A DNA stretch of 64,000 nt. Source: Bacteroidota bacterium. GTDB lineage: Bacteria > Bacteroidota > Bacteroidia > AKYH767-A > 2013-40CM-41-45. Positions 51,093 through 61,304 of the stretch are shown one piece after another. The translations under genes and the position numbers were made by a program. The notes under the pieces are model-generated. The model ran no database searches. It was not told the origin of the DNA and saw only the letters and a list, made by a program, of their open reading frames with translations. Positions within the stretch are counted from its first letter, which is position 1. Every line of letters starts with the position of its first letter. The DNA lies in contig JADKIH010000004.1 of NCBI GenBank assembly GCA_016721305.1, positions 186,001 to 250,000 of the forward strand, given 5' to 3'.

Positions 51093-53963
51093 TCAGTTTA
51101 ACGCTGACTTTTTACGAAGGTTGCCTGCTTTATCCTGCGATTCTATCTCTTTTCGGAGGAATTCGGCCGTTATGCTCTTCGGATTCATCATGACTTCGCG
51201 CGGATTGCCTTCGCAAATGATGGTTCCGCCACGACTTCCGCCTTCGGGTCCAAGGTCGATGATGTAGTCGGAGGCTTTGATAATATCCATGTTGTGTTCA
51301 ATCACTAACACGGAATTTCCTTTGTCGACTAAACGATTCAACACGTCTAACAAAATGCGAACGTCTTCAAAATGCAATCCTGTTGTCGGCTCGTCGAGAA
51401 TGTAAAATGTATTGCCGGTATCTTTTTTCGAAAGCTCGGTTGCCAGCTTCACTCGCTGCGCTTCGCCTCCGGAAAGAGTGGTGCTTTGCTGTCCGAGTGT
51501 AATGTAACCGAGGCCTACTTCTTCAAGCGTTTTGATCTTATGCTGAATGTGCGGCAAATTGGCGAAGAACTCAACGGCTTGCTCAATACTCATGTCGAGT
51601 ACGTCGCTGATGGATTTACCACGATAACGAATCTCGAGTGTCTCGCGATTGTAACGCTTACCACGACAGGTTTCACATTCCACATAAACATCGGGAAGGA
51701 AGTTCATTTCAATCACGCGCATTCCGCCACCCTGACAAGTTTCGCATCTTCCGCCTTTCACATTGAATGAAAAACGACCGGGTTGATAGCCGCGAATTGC
51801 GGCTTCGGGAAGCTGCGCGAATAAATTCCGGATGTCGGTGAAAACGCCCGTGTATGTGGCAGGATTCGAACGTGGCGTACGACCGATCGGCGATTGATCT
51901 ATCTCAATGACTTTGTCGATATGCTGCAATCCTTTGATGCTTGAATATGGTAATGGCTTTTGAACTCCGTTGAAGAAGTGTTCGTTCAGAATAGGGTAGA
52001 GCGTTTCATTGATGAGCGATGATTTTCCGCTGCCTGAAACTCCGGTTACGCACACTAATTTTCCGAGAGGAATTTTCACGGAAACATTTTTCAAATTGTG
52101 TCCGGTCGCGCCTTTTAGCTCGAGATTTTTGCCTGAGCCTTTTCTGTACGTTGTCGGAATGGCAATTTCTTTTCGGCCGCTCAGATAATCCGTCGTCATG
52201 CTTTCCTGACTCATGATTTGCTTCGGTGTTCCTTGTGCTACAATGTAGCCTCCGTGAACTCCGGCGCCCGGACCCAGATCGATGATGTAATCAGCCGCCA
52301 TGATGGTTTCCTTATCATGCTCAACAACGATCACCGTATTTCCGGTATCGCGGAGGTCTTGCAAAGAATGAATCAGACGTACATTGTCACGCTGATGCAA
52401 GCCAATGCTTGGCTCATCGAGAATATACAGCACGCCTACGAGCTGCGAACCGATTTGCGTAGCCAAACGGATACGCTGTGATTCACCTCCGCTCAATGTT
52501 TTGGAGCTGCGATTAAGCGTCAGATAATCCAGACCTACGTCGAGAAGGAATTTGATTCGCTTACGAATTTCCTTAATGACTTCGGTACCTATTTTCTTCT
52601 GCTTCGCGCTTAATTTATTTTCTACTTTTTCAAACCAGGCACTCAATTGGTGAATGTCCATGCTTGCCAGCTCAGCGATATTTTTATCGTGAACTAAAAA
52701 AGTACATCGCTTCTTTCTTCAAGCGTGTGCCTTTGCATTCGGGACATTCAACGTACTGCATAAAGCCCTGAATCCAACGACGCATTGCCGGTGAATTGCT
52801 CTCTGCTTCCTGACTGATGATGAAGTTTACAATACCTTCGTAACTCACAGCCTGATTGTATCCGCCGCCACCGGTATCTGATGTAACATTCAACACGTCG
52901 TCGGATCCGTAGAGGATCACATTCAACGACTCCTCAGGAATGTCGGCAATCGGCATGGTGAGATTGAAATTGTACTTACGACCGAGTGCAATCAGCTGTT
53001 TGAAAATCCAACTGTCTTTTTGCGGACCGAGCGGAATAATTCCTCCGACTTTGATCGACTTCAACGGATCGGGGATGATGCTCTTGATATCGATTTCCGT
53101 AATCGTTCCAAGTCCGTTGCATTTACGACAAGCACCATAAGGTGAGTTGAACGAAAACGTATTCGGTTGTGGTTCGTCGTAGGAAATGCCCGAAGTCGGA
53201 CACATCAAATGACGAGAATAGTAGTTTTCTTTTTCCTTGCCATTCTCCAGAATCATCACCGAGCCTTTGCCCAGTTTCATGGCTAGTGCCATGGATTCGG
53301 TGAGACGCTGTTCAACGCCAGGGCCTATTTCGAGGCGGTCGATGAGCAATTCAATATCGTGTGTTTTGTAACGATCGAGTTGTAATCCCTTTTTCAATTC
53401 AACCAAACGACCGTCGGTTCTGACGCGGAGGTAGCCTTGTTGCATGAGTTGCTCGAACAATTCTCGGTAATGACCTTTTCTGGCTTTGATGAGCGGGGAG
53501 AAGAGGAGTATCTTTTTCCGCTAAATTTTTTGATGATGAGTTCGATGATGTGATCGTCGCTTAAGCGAATCATCTTTTCACCGGTAACATATGAAATGGC
53601 TTCCGAAGCACGAGCGTATAGCAGACGAAGGAAGTCGTAGATTTCGGTGATTGTTCCGACGGTTGAACGAGGGTTCAGATTCGTCGTCTTTTGTTCGATC
53701 GAAATCACCGGACTCAGACCATTGATCTTGTCAACTTCCGGACGTTCCATCGTTCCCAAAAACTGTCGGGCATAAGCCGAGAAGCTTTCAAGATATCGAC
53801 GTTGTCCTTCCGCATAAATCGTGTCGAAAGCCAACGACGATTTCCCGCTTCCACTCAAGCCCGTAATCACGACGAGCTTGTTTCGCGGGAACGACAGATC
53901 GATGTTCTTCAAATTGTGAACACGTGCGCCGTAAATCTCAAGCATGTCTTTTTCGTCCGTCAT
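51093..53963 (-). CDS. uvrA: Excinuclease ABC subunit A (two frameshifts)
   Basis: UvrA is the damage-sensing dimeric ATPase of nucleotide excision repair, about 957 residues here, which is normal length. I start it at MTDEKDMLEIYGARVHNLKNIDLSFP. The first Walker A is GLSGSGKSSLAFDTIYAEGQRRY, and the second is GVSGSGKSSLINETLYP. There are two ABC signatures (LSGGESQRIRLA, LSGGEAQRVKLA). The zinc modules include GACRKCNGLG ... CPECKGTRL and GRCETCQGGGMR ... CETCRGKRY. A missing A at 53,513-53,517 (GKKILLFSPLIKARKGHYRELFEQL restored) and an extra base in the A6 run at 52,696-52,701 (AMYFLVHDKNIAELASMD restored) split it into three ORFs. Confidence 0.96.
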
Positions 53964-54002
53964 TGGGGCTTCCCGTTTTGGGGGTTGCAAAGGTAGTGGT
54001 TT

Positions 54003-54075
54003 GGAATTCAAAATTTAGAATTTAAAATTCTGAAAACAGAGTTTTGAATTCAGAATTATAAATTTTGAATTCGGA
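54003..54075. repeat. AATTC/AGAATT self-complementary spacer repeat
   Basis: AT-rich phrases GAATTCAAAATTTAGAATT and TTTTGAATTCAGAATTATAA lie between uvrA and porQ and can fold on each other. The same phrase class occurs at about 17,748-17,772 and 48,886-48,915. Confidence 0.65.
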
Positions 54076-54138
54076 AATGTGCTTTGAAAGAAAATAAACC
54101 CGCCGTCTTCCCGTTTTCCGACAAATTCCTTTCTTTGC

Positions 54139-55191
54139 ATGATCATGAACCAAACACTCCGCTACCTCTTTTTGTTTTTGTTATTATCGGTAAGTGCTTC
54201 GGCACAACTTGGTGGGACGTATGTTTATCAGTTCCTCAACATCCCGGCTTCGGCCCGGGTGGCAGGATTGGGTGGGACGTATATCAGTGTTAAGGACAAC
54301 GATCTGAACTCGGCAATTCAGGCTCCATCTTTACTTAATCAATCGATGCATAAGAGCCTATCTCTCAGCGGAGTCACCTATGTTGACGGAATTAAATTAG
54401 GGGATGCTTCTTATGCTCATTACATCTCCGGATTAGGTACTTTTTTCGGGTCGATGCATTATGCTTCTTATGGCGATTTTAAAGAAACCGACGATTATGG
54501 AAATGTAACCGGAACGTTCAAATCATCGGATTATGCCTTGTCTTTGGGCTATGGAAGAGACCTCAATAAGTTCTTCAGCGTTGGAGGAACTTTGAAGTTC
54601 ATTTATTCCGATTACTATATCTATAACGGCTTCGCAATGGCCGTAGATCTGTCGGCTACTTATTGCGATACTACAAATAATTTTACAGCCACTTTTGAGG
54701 TAAAAAATGTCGGTGCCCAAATCGATCACTATATTGAAGGTGCTTCCGAAAAGCTTCCGGGAGAAGCGCTGATCGGCATCTCAAAACGTCTGGCGCATAC
54801 GCCTCTTCGTTTCAATTTAACTTATCGCCATTTGGAACAATTTGATCTGGCTTATACCGATCCGAACGACTTAGGTGATGTAGATCCGGTTACGGGAGTT
54901 GCTCAGGTTAAGGAGTACAATTTCTTCAATAAGTTTTCGCGCCATTTCATCTTTGCAGGTGAAATTTTGCTCTCCAAAAACTTCCACATCAATATTGGCT
55001 ACAATTTCCAGCGTCGCCGCGAATTATCGGTCGATACCCGTCCGGGACTTTCCGGCTTTTCGATGGGAGTAAGCATGAAGATCAGCAAATTCATCCTTAC
55101 ATATGGCCGTGGAAATTATCACCTGGCCGGTGGAGCCGATCATTTTTCGATTACGACGAATTTGGCTGACTTTATTCACAAGTCTAATTAA
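54139..55191 (+). CDS. porQ: Type IX secretion system protein PorQ
   Basis: A 350-residue outer-membrane protein with signal peptide LFLFLLLSVSASAQ. The opening LGGTYVYQFLNIPASARVAGLGGTYISVKDNDLNSAIQAPSLLN is typical of PorQ. The rest alternates strands of a barrel (YGRDLNKFFSVGGTLKFIYSDY; NIGYNFQRRREL; FSMGVSMKISKFILTYGRGNY). PorQ belongs with PorU, PorV and PorZ to the T9SS attachment complex on the cell surface. The second ATG (54,145) is an equally possible start. The order porQ-cmk-ispH is often kept in Bacteroidota. It is the third T9SS component in the window. Confidence 0.92.
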   Translation: MIMNQTLRYLFLFLLLSVSASAQLGGTYVYQFLNIPASARVAGLGGTYISVKDNDLNSAIQAPSLLNQSMHKSLSLSGVTYVDGIKLGDASYAHYISGLGTFFGSMHYASYGDFKETDDYGNVTGTFKSSDYALSLGYGRDLNKFFSVGGTLKFIYSDYYIYNGFAMAVDLSATYCDTTNNFTATFEVKNVGAQIDHYIEGASEKLPGEALIGISKRLAHTPLRFNLTYRHLEQFDLAYTDPNDLGDVDPVTGVAQVKEYNFFNKFSRHFIFAGEILLSKNFHINIGYNFQRRRELSVDTRPGLSGFSMGVSMKISKFILTYGRGNYHLAGGADHFSITTNLADFIHKSN

Positions 55192-55349
55192 GAATTTCGA
55201 TCAGAGAGGTTTAGCGTAAAAGAGCTGATTTTCTTCGGATTCGTTGAGGAATAAACTTTTGGATTTCATCTTTCTTCCCGGGGCATTTTTTTACAACTGC
55301 ACTCTGCCTTGCGTCGAGAGCTTGCCCGGCAATGTTTGTGGGAACTGTT

Positions 55350-55383
<34 letters not shown>

Positions 55384-55441
55384 CTTCTTTTTTGCCCTTC
55401 CGATTTGAGAATTATGACGCTTTGCCGAAACTCATTCGGGT

Positions 55442-56125
55442 AAGATAATCATTGCCATCGATGGCTATTCTTCCTGCGGAAAGAGTACGATGGCTAAGGC
55501 TATAGCCAAAAAGTTAGGCTATCGGTATATCGATTCCGGCGCTATGTATCGGGCGATCACGCTTTTTGTTCAGCAACACGATATTACGTTGCAAGAACTA
55601 CAGGCTATGTCGGAAGAGCAATTGGAAACGATGATGAATCATATTCACATCTCTTTTCACGTTAATCCGGAAACAGGTCTTTCTGAAATTTATCTTAACG
55701 AAATCAACGTCGAACGCAAAATCCGTGACCTCAAAGTCTCAGATTGGGTGAGTCCCGTGAGTGCTCTTCCTGCCATCCGTCACCGCATGGTCGCTTTACA
55801 GCAGAGCTACGGAAAACTCAAAGGTATCGTCATGGACGGCCGCGATATCGGCACGATGGTTTTCCCGCATGCCGAGCTGAAAATCTTCATGACAGCCCGC
55901 ACCGACATCCGCGCCAAACGTCGTTTCGATGAGCTTAATCAAAAAGGCTTCATGGTCACCATGGACGAAGTCCTCAAAAACATCGAAGACCGCGATTACA
56001 CCGACACTCACCGCGCTGAAAGTCCCCTCAGACAGGCCGAAGACGCCATTGTTTTGGATAATTCGGATTTGACGGAGGAGGAGCAATTGGCGTTTGCGAT
56101 GGAACTGATAGTAAGTAGAAAGTAG
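55442..56125 (+). CDS. cmk: (d)CMP kinase, uncertain start
   Basis: It phosphorylates CMP and dCMP with ATP. The ATG-initiated ORF at 55,490 lacks the P-loop, which lies just upstream in the same frame as KIIIAIDGYSSCGKSTMAKAIAKKLG, so coding must begin by 55,442 at the latest. No ATG is available in that frame. An ATG at 55,414 (MTLCRNSFG) would connect if one T near 55,441 is an error. Further motifs are YIDSGAMYRAITL, VMDGRDIGTMVFPHAELKIF and RRFDELNQKG. The last codons (VSRK) are encoded by the start of an AGTAAGTAG repeat array. About 225 residues is normal. Confidence 0.9.
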   Translation, partial: KIIIAIDGYSSCGKSTMAKAIAKKLGYRYIDSGAMYRAITLFVQQHDITLQELQAMSEEQLETMMNHIHISFHVNPETGLSEIYLNEINVERKIRDLKVSDWVSPVSALPAIRHRMVALQQSYGKLKGIVMDGRDIGTMVFPHAELKIFMTARTDIRAKRRFDELNQKGFMVTMDEVLKNIEDRDYTDTHRAESPLRQAEDAIVLDNSDLTEEEQLAFAMELIVSRK

Positions 56126-56264
56126 TAAGTAGAAAGTTGACTTACTGAAATTAATTGACTCTGTTTCCATGGCCTAATAATGGCAATATTTTACTATCAG
56201 ATTCATTATCTCAATTTCTAACGCAGAGCTAGTCAACTTACTACTTACAACTTACTACTTACTA
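56109..56264. repeat. Inverted pair of AGTAAGTAG arrays around a 90-bp core
   Basis: At 56,109-56,142 the + strand repeats GTAAGTAGAAAGTA units, and at 56,231-56,264 it repeats the complement ACTTACTACTTAC. The core of about 90 bp has no ORF. The left array overlaps the last codons and stop of cmk. The right one ends about 20 bp before ispH, next to TACCTTTA, a weak -7 box. Confidence 0.85.
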
Positions 56265-56284
56265 ATTTCCGTACCTTTACCCCA

Positions 56285-57193
56285 ATGAAAATAACCATCG
56301 ATCCATATTCCGGCTTCTGCTTTGGCGTTGTTTACGCGATTCAAAAGGCAGAGGAGGAGCTTGAAAAATCCGGGCAATTGTATTGTTTGGGTGATATCGT
56401 GCATAACAATATGGAAGTGGAACGTCTTCGTAAAAGAGGACTCGAAGTAATCGATCACGAAGGACTGAAAAACCTGCACGACACAAAGGTTTTGATTCGT
56501 GCCCATGGCGAGCCGCCGGAGACGTATCAGATTGCTTTGAAAAATAATATTGAACTGATTGATGCCTCTTGTCCGGTAGTTTTGAAATTGCAACATCGTG
56601 TTCGCGTGAGTTACGACGATGTGATTGAAAACGACGGACAGATTGTGATTTACGGTGAAGTAGGGCATGCGGAGGTAAACGGACTTGTCGGACAAACAAA
56701 CGGCAATGCCATCATCATTCGTTCAGAGGAAGATTTAGATAAAATTGATTACTCACGACCGATCAATTTCTTTTCACAAACAACGAAGAGCAGCGACGGT
56801 TTCATGAAAATGAAATCGATGATTGAAGAGCGCTCGGAGAAAGCCATTCAAAAAGAACTTTCAAAAGAATACATGATTTCGAACGACACCATTTGTCGTC
56901 AAGTTTCAAATCGTGAACCACAATTACGACGCTTTGCAGCCGAGTACGATATCATTGTTTTTGTGAGCGGAAAAAAGAGCTCCAATGGTAAAGCACTTTA
57001 CGAAGTCTGCAAATCCGTCAACCCCAAATCCTACTTCGTCTCCAACGACGAAGAAATCGACCTCAACTGGTTCGAAGGCGCCCAAACCGTCGGCATCTGC
57101 GGAGCGACATCGACGCCGATGTGGTTGATGGAGCGAGCTAGCTTTTCTGCGTGCGAAAGACCCGCAACCGGCCTGAGGAAAATTAAAAGTTAA
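56285..57193 (+). CDS. ispH: 4-hydroxy-3-methylbut-2-enyl diphosphate reductase
   Basis: The last enzyme of the MEP isoprenoid pathway, a [4Fe-4S] protein. Cluster cysteines are visible at Cys12 (YSGFCFGV), in LIDASCPVV and in the C-terminal half (NDTICRQVSNRE or VGICGATSTP). HNNMEVERLRKRG and AHGEPP are conserved substrate-site segments. The last 15 or so residues after TPMWLME look wrong for the family. A one-base change near 57,134 would instead read ELAFLRAKDPQPA with a stop at 57,174-57,176. I leave the annotated end at the in-frame stop but consider the alternative likely. It follows cmk as expected. Confidence 0.93.
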   Translation: MKITIDPYSGFCFGVVYAIQKAEEELEKSGQLYCLGDIVHNNMEVERLRKRGLEVIDHEGLKNLHDTKVLIRAHGEPPETYQIALKNNIELIDASCPVVLKLQHRVRVSYDDVIENDGQIVIYGEVGHAEVNGLVGQTNGNAIIIRSEEDLDKIDYSRPINFFSQTTKSSDGFMKMKSMIEERSEKAIQKELSKEYMISNDTICRQVSNREPQLRRFAAEYDIIVFVSGKKSSNGKALYEVCKSVNPKSYFVSNDEEIDLNWFEGAQTVGICGATSTPMWLMERASFSACERPATGLRKIKS

Positions 57194-57500
57194 AAACAGG
57201 CCTCTGAACTTTAGAACCGGTTGAGTCGCACCTCTTCGCGCAGCCGCGAAATGGGGAACTCACTGTAAATCGTCAAAAGGCAACCAAAATCACCAAAAAG
57301 GTCTCTGAACTTTAAAACCGTTCGAGTCAAGTACCAATCCTCCGTCTTTCTGCGATTCTGCGGGAAACATCCATTCGCATCTTCTGCGTCTTCTGCGAAA
57401 TTTTCCGCGAAATCTGCGGGAAACAAATCACCACTCAACAGCACTCTGAACTTTAGACTCACAAGTACCAAGTTCAAATCTGGTCATCGAAATCTGCGGA
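57194..57500. repeat. Dispersed-repeat-rich spacer between ispH and rpsA
   Basis: Three related phrases around CTCTGAACTTTA lie near 57,202, 57,301 and 57,443. At 57,355-57,427 there are CTGCG/TCTGCGAAAT units. The stretch 57,395-57,425 is the reverse complement of the 63-bp repeat unit at 2,273-2,461 over more than 25 bases. No ORF is credible here. Confidence 0.75.
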
Positions 57501-57617
57501 AACAACTAAGCTTCGTTTTGCCCTCTGATTTCCGTGGATTGGACCTTTCGTCGCCTAATTGGGACATTTGGGAAACAAATGCAACTTTTCATGCTTAAAA
57601 ACTTTCCATTTCAACCT

Positions 57618-57647
57618 TTTGACTTAAAGAAATATTTGATACATTTG
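57618..57647 (+). promoter_or_regulatory. Bacteroidota-type promoter of rpsA
   Basis: TTTG (57,618-57,621), an 18-bp gap, then TACATTTG (57,640-57,647) match the -33/-7 consensus TTTG and TAnnTTTG. The rpsA ATG is 51 bp downstream, leaving a leader of about 45 nt. Confidence 0.8.
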
Positions 57648-57698
57648 CGTCCCTAAATTGAAAAAACGAAAATCAAACCATATAACCTTAAAAATTAA

Positions 57699-59531
57699 AT
57701 GATTACAGAAGAAATCACTAACCCAACGCCGTCTTACAAGCCTGAACCATTCAATTGGGAATCAAGCGGTAAAGGCGGAAGCGACTACTCCACCGAAGAA
57801 CGTACAAAAATGGAACAACTGTACGACAAAACTCTCAGTGCCGTAGTAGAACACGATATCGTTGATGGAATAGTGGTGTCAATTACTCCAAAAGATGTTC
57901 TGATTAACATTGGCTACAAGTCTGACGGTCTTGTTCCTTTCACTGAATTCCGCCACATGCCTGACTTAAAAGTTGGCGACAAAGTGGAAGTTTATGTGGA
58001 AACACAAGAAGACAAAAACGGACAGCTGATCCTTTCTCACAAAAAAGCTCGTGCTCTCAAATCTTGGGATCGCGTGAATGCAGCTTTAGAAGGTGATGAA
58101 GTTATTCAGGGCTATGTGAAATGCCGTACTAAAGGTGGTCTTATCGTCGATGTATTCGGTATCGAGGCTTTCCTTCCGGGTTCACAAATCGATGTTAAAC
58201 CAATTCGCGATTACGATCAGTTTGTCGGAAAGACAATGGAATTCAAAGTTGTTAAAATCAACAACGAATTTAAAAACGTAGTTGTATCGCATAAAGTCCT
58301 GATCGAAGAAGAACTCGAGCAACAAAAAGCCGAGATCATGAAGAAGCTGGAAAAAGGCCAGGTTCTCGAAGGTACTGTGAAAAACATCACTTCGTATGGT
58401 GTGTTCATGGATCTTGGTGGTGTGGATGGTCTCCTTCACATTACAGATATCTCTTGGGGTCGTATTACGCATCCTGAAGAAGTTCTTAAACTTGATCAGA
58501 AAATCAATGTCGTTATCCTCGACTTTGATGATGAAAAGAAACGTATTGCTCTCGGTTTAAAACAGCTTACGCCGCATCCTTGGACGCAGCTTAGCGAAGA
58601 CCTGAAAGTAAATGATAAAGTAAAAGGTAAAGTTGTCGTTATCGCCGATTACGGTGCTTTCGTTGAAATCGCTCCGGGTGTAGAAGGACTGATCCACGTG
58701 TCAGAAATGTCATGGTCTCAGCACTTACGCAGCCCGCACGAATTCCTCAAAGTGGGTGATGAAATCGAAGCAGTTGTTTTAACGCTCGATCGCGAAGAAC
58801 GCAAAATGTCACTCGGTCTGAAACAATTGAAACCTGATCCATGGATCGGTGTTGCAATGAAATACCCTGTAGGTTCTAAACACACGGCTACAGTGAAGAA
58901 CTTCCAGAACTTCGGCGTGTTCGTTGAACTCGAAGAAGGTATCGACGGACTGGTTCACATTTCTGACCTTTCCTGGAGCAAGAAAATTAAACACCCTTCT
59001 GAATTCACTAAAGTAGGTGAGAAGATGGATGTTGTAGTTCTCGAAGTAGATCCGGAAAATCGTCGTCTCAGCTTAGGTCACAAACAACTCGAAGAAAATC
59101 CTTGGGATGTTTTCGAAAGCATCTTCACAATGGATTCTCTCCACGAAGGTACTGTGCTTAAGGTAGGTGAAAAAGGTGCTTCTGTAGCTCTTTCTTATGG
59201 TGTTGAGGCTTTCTGCCCAAGTAAACACCTTATCAGAGAAGACGGAAAAGCATTGAAGGGCGATGAAAAAGCAATGTTCAAAGTGATTGAATTCAGCAAA
59301 GAACAACGCAAGATCGTCGTATCTCACAGCCGTATCCACGAAGAAAAAGCTTCAACAGCTCGTGTTGCCGAAAATAACGAAAAGTCAAAAGATCGTGAAG
59401 ATGGTGCTAAAGCAGTGAAGAAGGTGAAAGAAAGCGTAGAGAAAACTACATTAGGTGATCTCAGCGTTTTATCAAACCTGAAAAATGAAATGGAAGCTGC
59501 TGAAAAAAAGAAAAGCGATAGCGCTGAGTAA
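57699..59531 (+). CDS. rpsA: 30S ribosomal protein S1
   Basis: A 610-residue S1 with tandem S1 (OB-fold) RNA-binding domains. The clearest repeats are GIVVSITPKDVLINIGYKSDGLVPFTEF (near 50), GTVKNITSYGVFMDLGGVDGLLHITDISWGRITHPEE (near 225), GKVVVIADYGAFVEIAPGVEGLIHVSEMSW (near 310), ATVKNFQNFGVFVELEEGIDGLVHISDLSW (near 395) and a divergent last copy near 480. An acidic-basic tail with KKVKESVEKT follows. S1 helps the ribosome bind mRNAs, important in Bacteroidota where Shine-Dalgarno sites are mostly absent. It has its own strong promoter and terminator and is monocistronic. Confidence 0.96.
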   Translation: MITEEITNPTPSYKPEPFNWESSGKGGSDYSTEERTKMEQLYDKTLSAVVEHDIVDGIVVSITPKDVLINIGYKSDGLVPFTEFRHMPDLKVGDKVEVYVETQEDKNGQLILSHKKARALKSWDRVNAALEGDEVIQGYVKCRTKGGLIVDVFGIEAFLPGSQIDVKPIRDYDQFVGKTMEFKVVKINNEFKNVVVSHKVLIEEELEQQKAEIMKKLEKGQVLEGTVKNITSYGVFMDLGGVDGLLHITDISWGRITHPEEVLKLDQKINVVILDFDDEKKRIALGLKQLTPHPWTQLSEDLKVNDKVKGKVVVIADYGAFVEIAPGVEGLIHVSEMSWSQHLRSPHEFLKVGDEIEAVVLTLDREERKMSLGLKQLKPDPWIGVAMKYPVGSKHTATVKNFQNFGVFVELEEGIDGLVHISDLSWSKKIKHPSEFTKVGEKMDVVVLEVDPENRRLSLGHKQLEENPWDVFESIFTMDSLHEGTVLKVGEKGASVALSYGVEAFCPSKHLIREDGKALKGDEKAMFKVIEFSKEQRKIVVSHSRIHEEKASTARVAENNEKSKDREDGAKAVKKVKESVEKTTLGDLSVLSNLKNEMEAAEKKKSDSAE

Positions 59532-59552
59532 TCGATTCAGTTTAGATAAAGG

Positions 59553-59584
59553 AAACCGCTACCGGAAGGTGGCGGTTTTTTTTT
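59553..59584 (+). terminator. Terminator of rpsA
   Basis: AACCGCTACC and GGTGGCGGTT form a 10-bp stem (one G-T pair) with a GGAA-type tetraloop, followed by a T run of about nine, 23 bp after the stop. Confidence 0.92.
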
Positions 59585-59594
59585 GGCTATTTAT

Positions 59595-59938
59595 GTTCAA
59601 AGTTCAAAGTTCAAAGTTCAAAAGGGTGTGGGACTCAAAGTTCAGGTTCAAGGTTCAAAGTTCAATGTTGCGGGTTGCGGGGTTGGAGGGTGTGTGACTC
59701 TTATTCTACTTTAATTGTTCAAGAAATTCATAGACGCTTGTTCGTTTTGAATTTTTATTTTTGATCTTTAAAAACTATATTTCTAAATCGCCCAGAACCT
59801 TGAACCTTGAAGCTTGAACCTTGAACCTTGAACCTTGAACCTTGAACTTGGAACTTGGAACTTGGAACTTGGAACTTGGAACTTGGAACTTGGAACTTGG
59901 AACTTGGAACCTTGAACTTTAAACCTTGAACTTTGAAC
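59595..59938. repeat. Inverted pair of TTGAACC arrays around a 115-bp core
   Basis: At 59,595-59,667 there are TTCAAAG/TTCAAGG units, then a short GCGGGTTGCGG stretch. At 59,795-59,938 there are about twenty complementary units (TTGAACC, then about nine TTGGAAC, then CTTGAACTTT). The AT-rich core has no ORF. The right array ends 8 bp before the M28 peptidase start, leaving no room for a separate promoter there. Confidence 0.88.
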
Positions 59939-59945
59939 CAAAAAA

Positions 59946-61093
59946 ATGATGAAACGAATACTCTTTCTCTTAATCCTACTATCTGTTAAGTGCCCGGCGC
60001 AGGATTTGAGCTTCGGTCGAATGCTCGTCGATACGCTTACATCTCAGACCTTCTGGGGACGTGGCTATACGAAGGACGGAATGCATAAGGCGGCTGATTT
60101 CCTTGCGGCACAAATGAAATCATACGGCTTAAAGCCGATGAATGGAAAGGACTTTCAGCAATTTTATTCTTATTCGGTTAATACGTTTCCGGATAAAATG
60201 GATGTCAGTATCAATGGCAAGAAGCTTACTCCCGGAAAGGACTTTATCGTCTCGCCTGAAAGTCGGGGAGTGACAAGTCTGGGCGGACTTGTTCAACTTG
60301 ATAGTGTACAGTTCGTCAATAAGGAATCACGGCTAATTGTTAAACTCGAAGATAAACTCACGTGGTCAGCAGAGCAGTCTGTCGCCGATTACACGACGAT
60401 TGAAATTGATCGAAGGAGATTTACCGACTTACCATCATCGTTCGATATTGATATCGTCAACAAATTCGAAAAGAAATTTAAAGCATCAAATATCTGCGGT
60501 ATTGTTCCCGGTACGCAGCATCCTGATTCGTTCTTTGTGATCTCTGCTCATTACGATCATCTGGGAGGAATGGGAAAAGACACTTACTTCCCGGGAGCTA
60601 ACGACAATGCAAGCGGCGTATCGCTGCTGATGAATCTCGCGCACTATTACGCAACACATCCGCAACCGTACACGATGTGCTTCATCCTTTTCTCGGGCGA
60701 AGAAGCCGGACTTGTCGGCTCGAAATATTTTACCGAACATCCGCTCATACCTCTGGATCACATCCGTTTTCTCATCAACACCGATTTAGCAGGAACAGGA
60801 GTAGATGGTATCACCGTAGTCAATGCAAGCGAATTCCCGAAGGAGTTTGCGCTCATGCAAAAATCAACGACGACAATCATTTACTAGCCGCAGTAAATTC
60901 ACGAGGCAAAGCTGCCAATAGCGATCATTACTTCTTCACAGAAAAAGGTGTGCCGTCGTTTTTCTTCTACACACTCGGAGGAACAAAAGCGTATCACGAC
61001 ATCTACGATATTTCGTCAACGCTGCCGATGAATGAACACGAAGACCTGTTTCGGTTGGTGAAGATGTTCTTTGAGGGAGCCGTTGTACATTAA
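59946..61093 (+). CDS. Secreted M28-family zinc aminopeptidase (frameshifted)
   Basis: A peptidase of about 382 residues with signal peptide MMKRILFLLILLSVKCPAQ. The metal-binding residues are in VISAHYDHLGG (His, Asp), PGANDNASGVSLLM (Asp), FSGEEAGLVGS (Glu-Glu), INTDLAGTG (Asp) and TKAYHDIYD (His), so the site is complete. One A is missing from the A5 run at 60,859-60,863; restoring it gives ALMQKINDDNHLLAAVNSRGKAANSDHYFF and joins the two ORFs. M28 enzymes of this type remove N-terminal residues from peptides in the periplasm or outside the cell. Repeat arrays flank it on both sides. Confidence 0.9.
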
Positions 61094-61094
61094 A

Positions 61095-61302
61095 GATTGA
61101 AAATTGAATATTGAAGATTGGTTTTGCAATTGAATATTGAATATTGAAAATTGAATATTGCCTTCGCGGAAACCGTATCCATTTTATCGCCGATTTGAGT
61201 ATTGAAAATTGAATATTGTGGATTTAGAATTGACAAACATTCGGTAAATTGCCAACAAATTTTCAATATTCAATATTCAATATTCAATATTCAATATTCA
61301 AT
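61095..61302. repeat. Inverted AATATTGAA arrays between the peptidase and DinB-like genes
   Basis: Units TTGAATATTGAA or ATTGAAAATTGA at 61,095-61,160 and 61,197-61,219 face the complementary TTCAATA array at 61,260-61,302, which ends 2 bp before the next ATG. The core carries a few ordinary bases and no ORF. Confidence 0.85.
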
Positions 61303-61304
61303 TA

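Noticed and set aside
51093..53963. uvrA as a pseudogene
   Set aside because: Both breaks are single-base changes in A/T runs, all ATPase and zinc motifs are intact, and the same error pattern affects essential genes such as cmk and carB.
59595..59938. tRNA-like sequence, because GGTTCAAA resembles a T-arm
   Set aside because: It is a simple repeat with no acceptor or anticodon stem.
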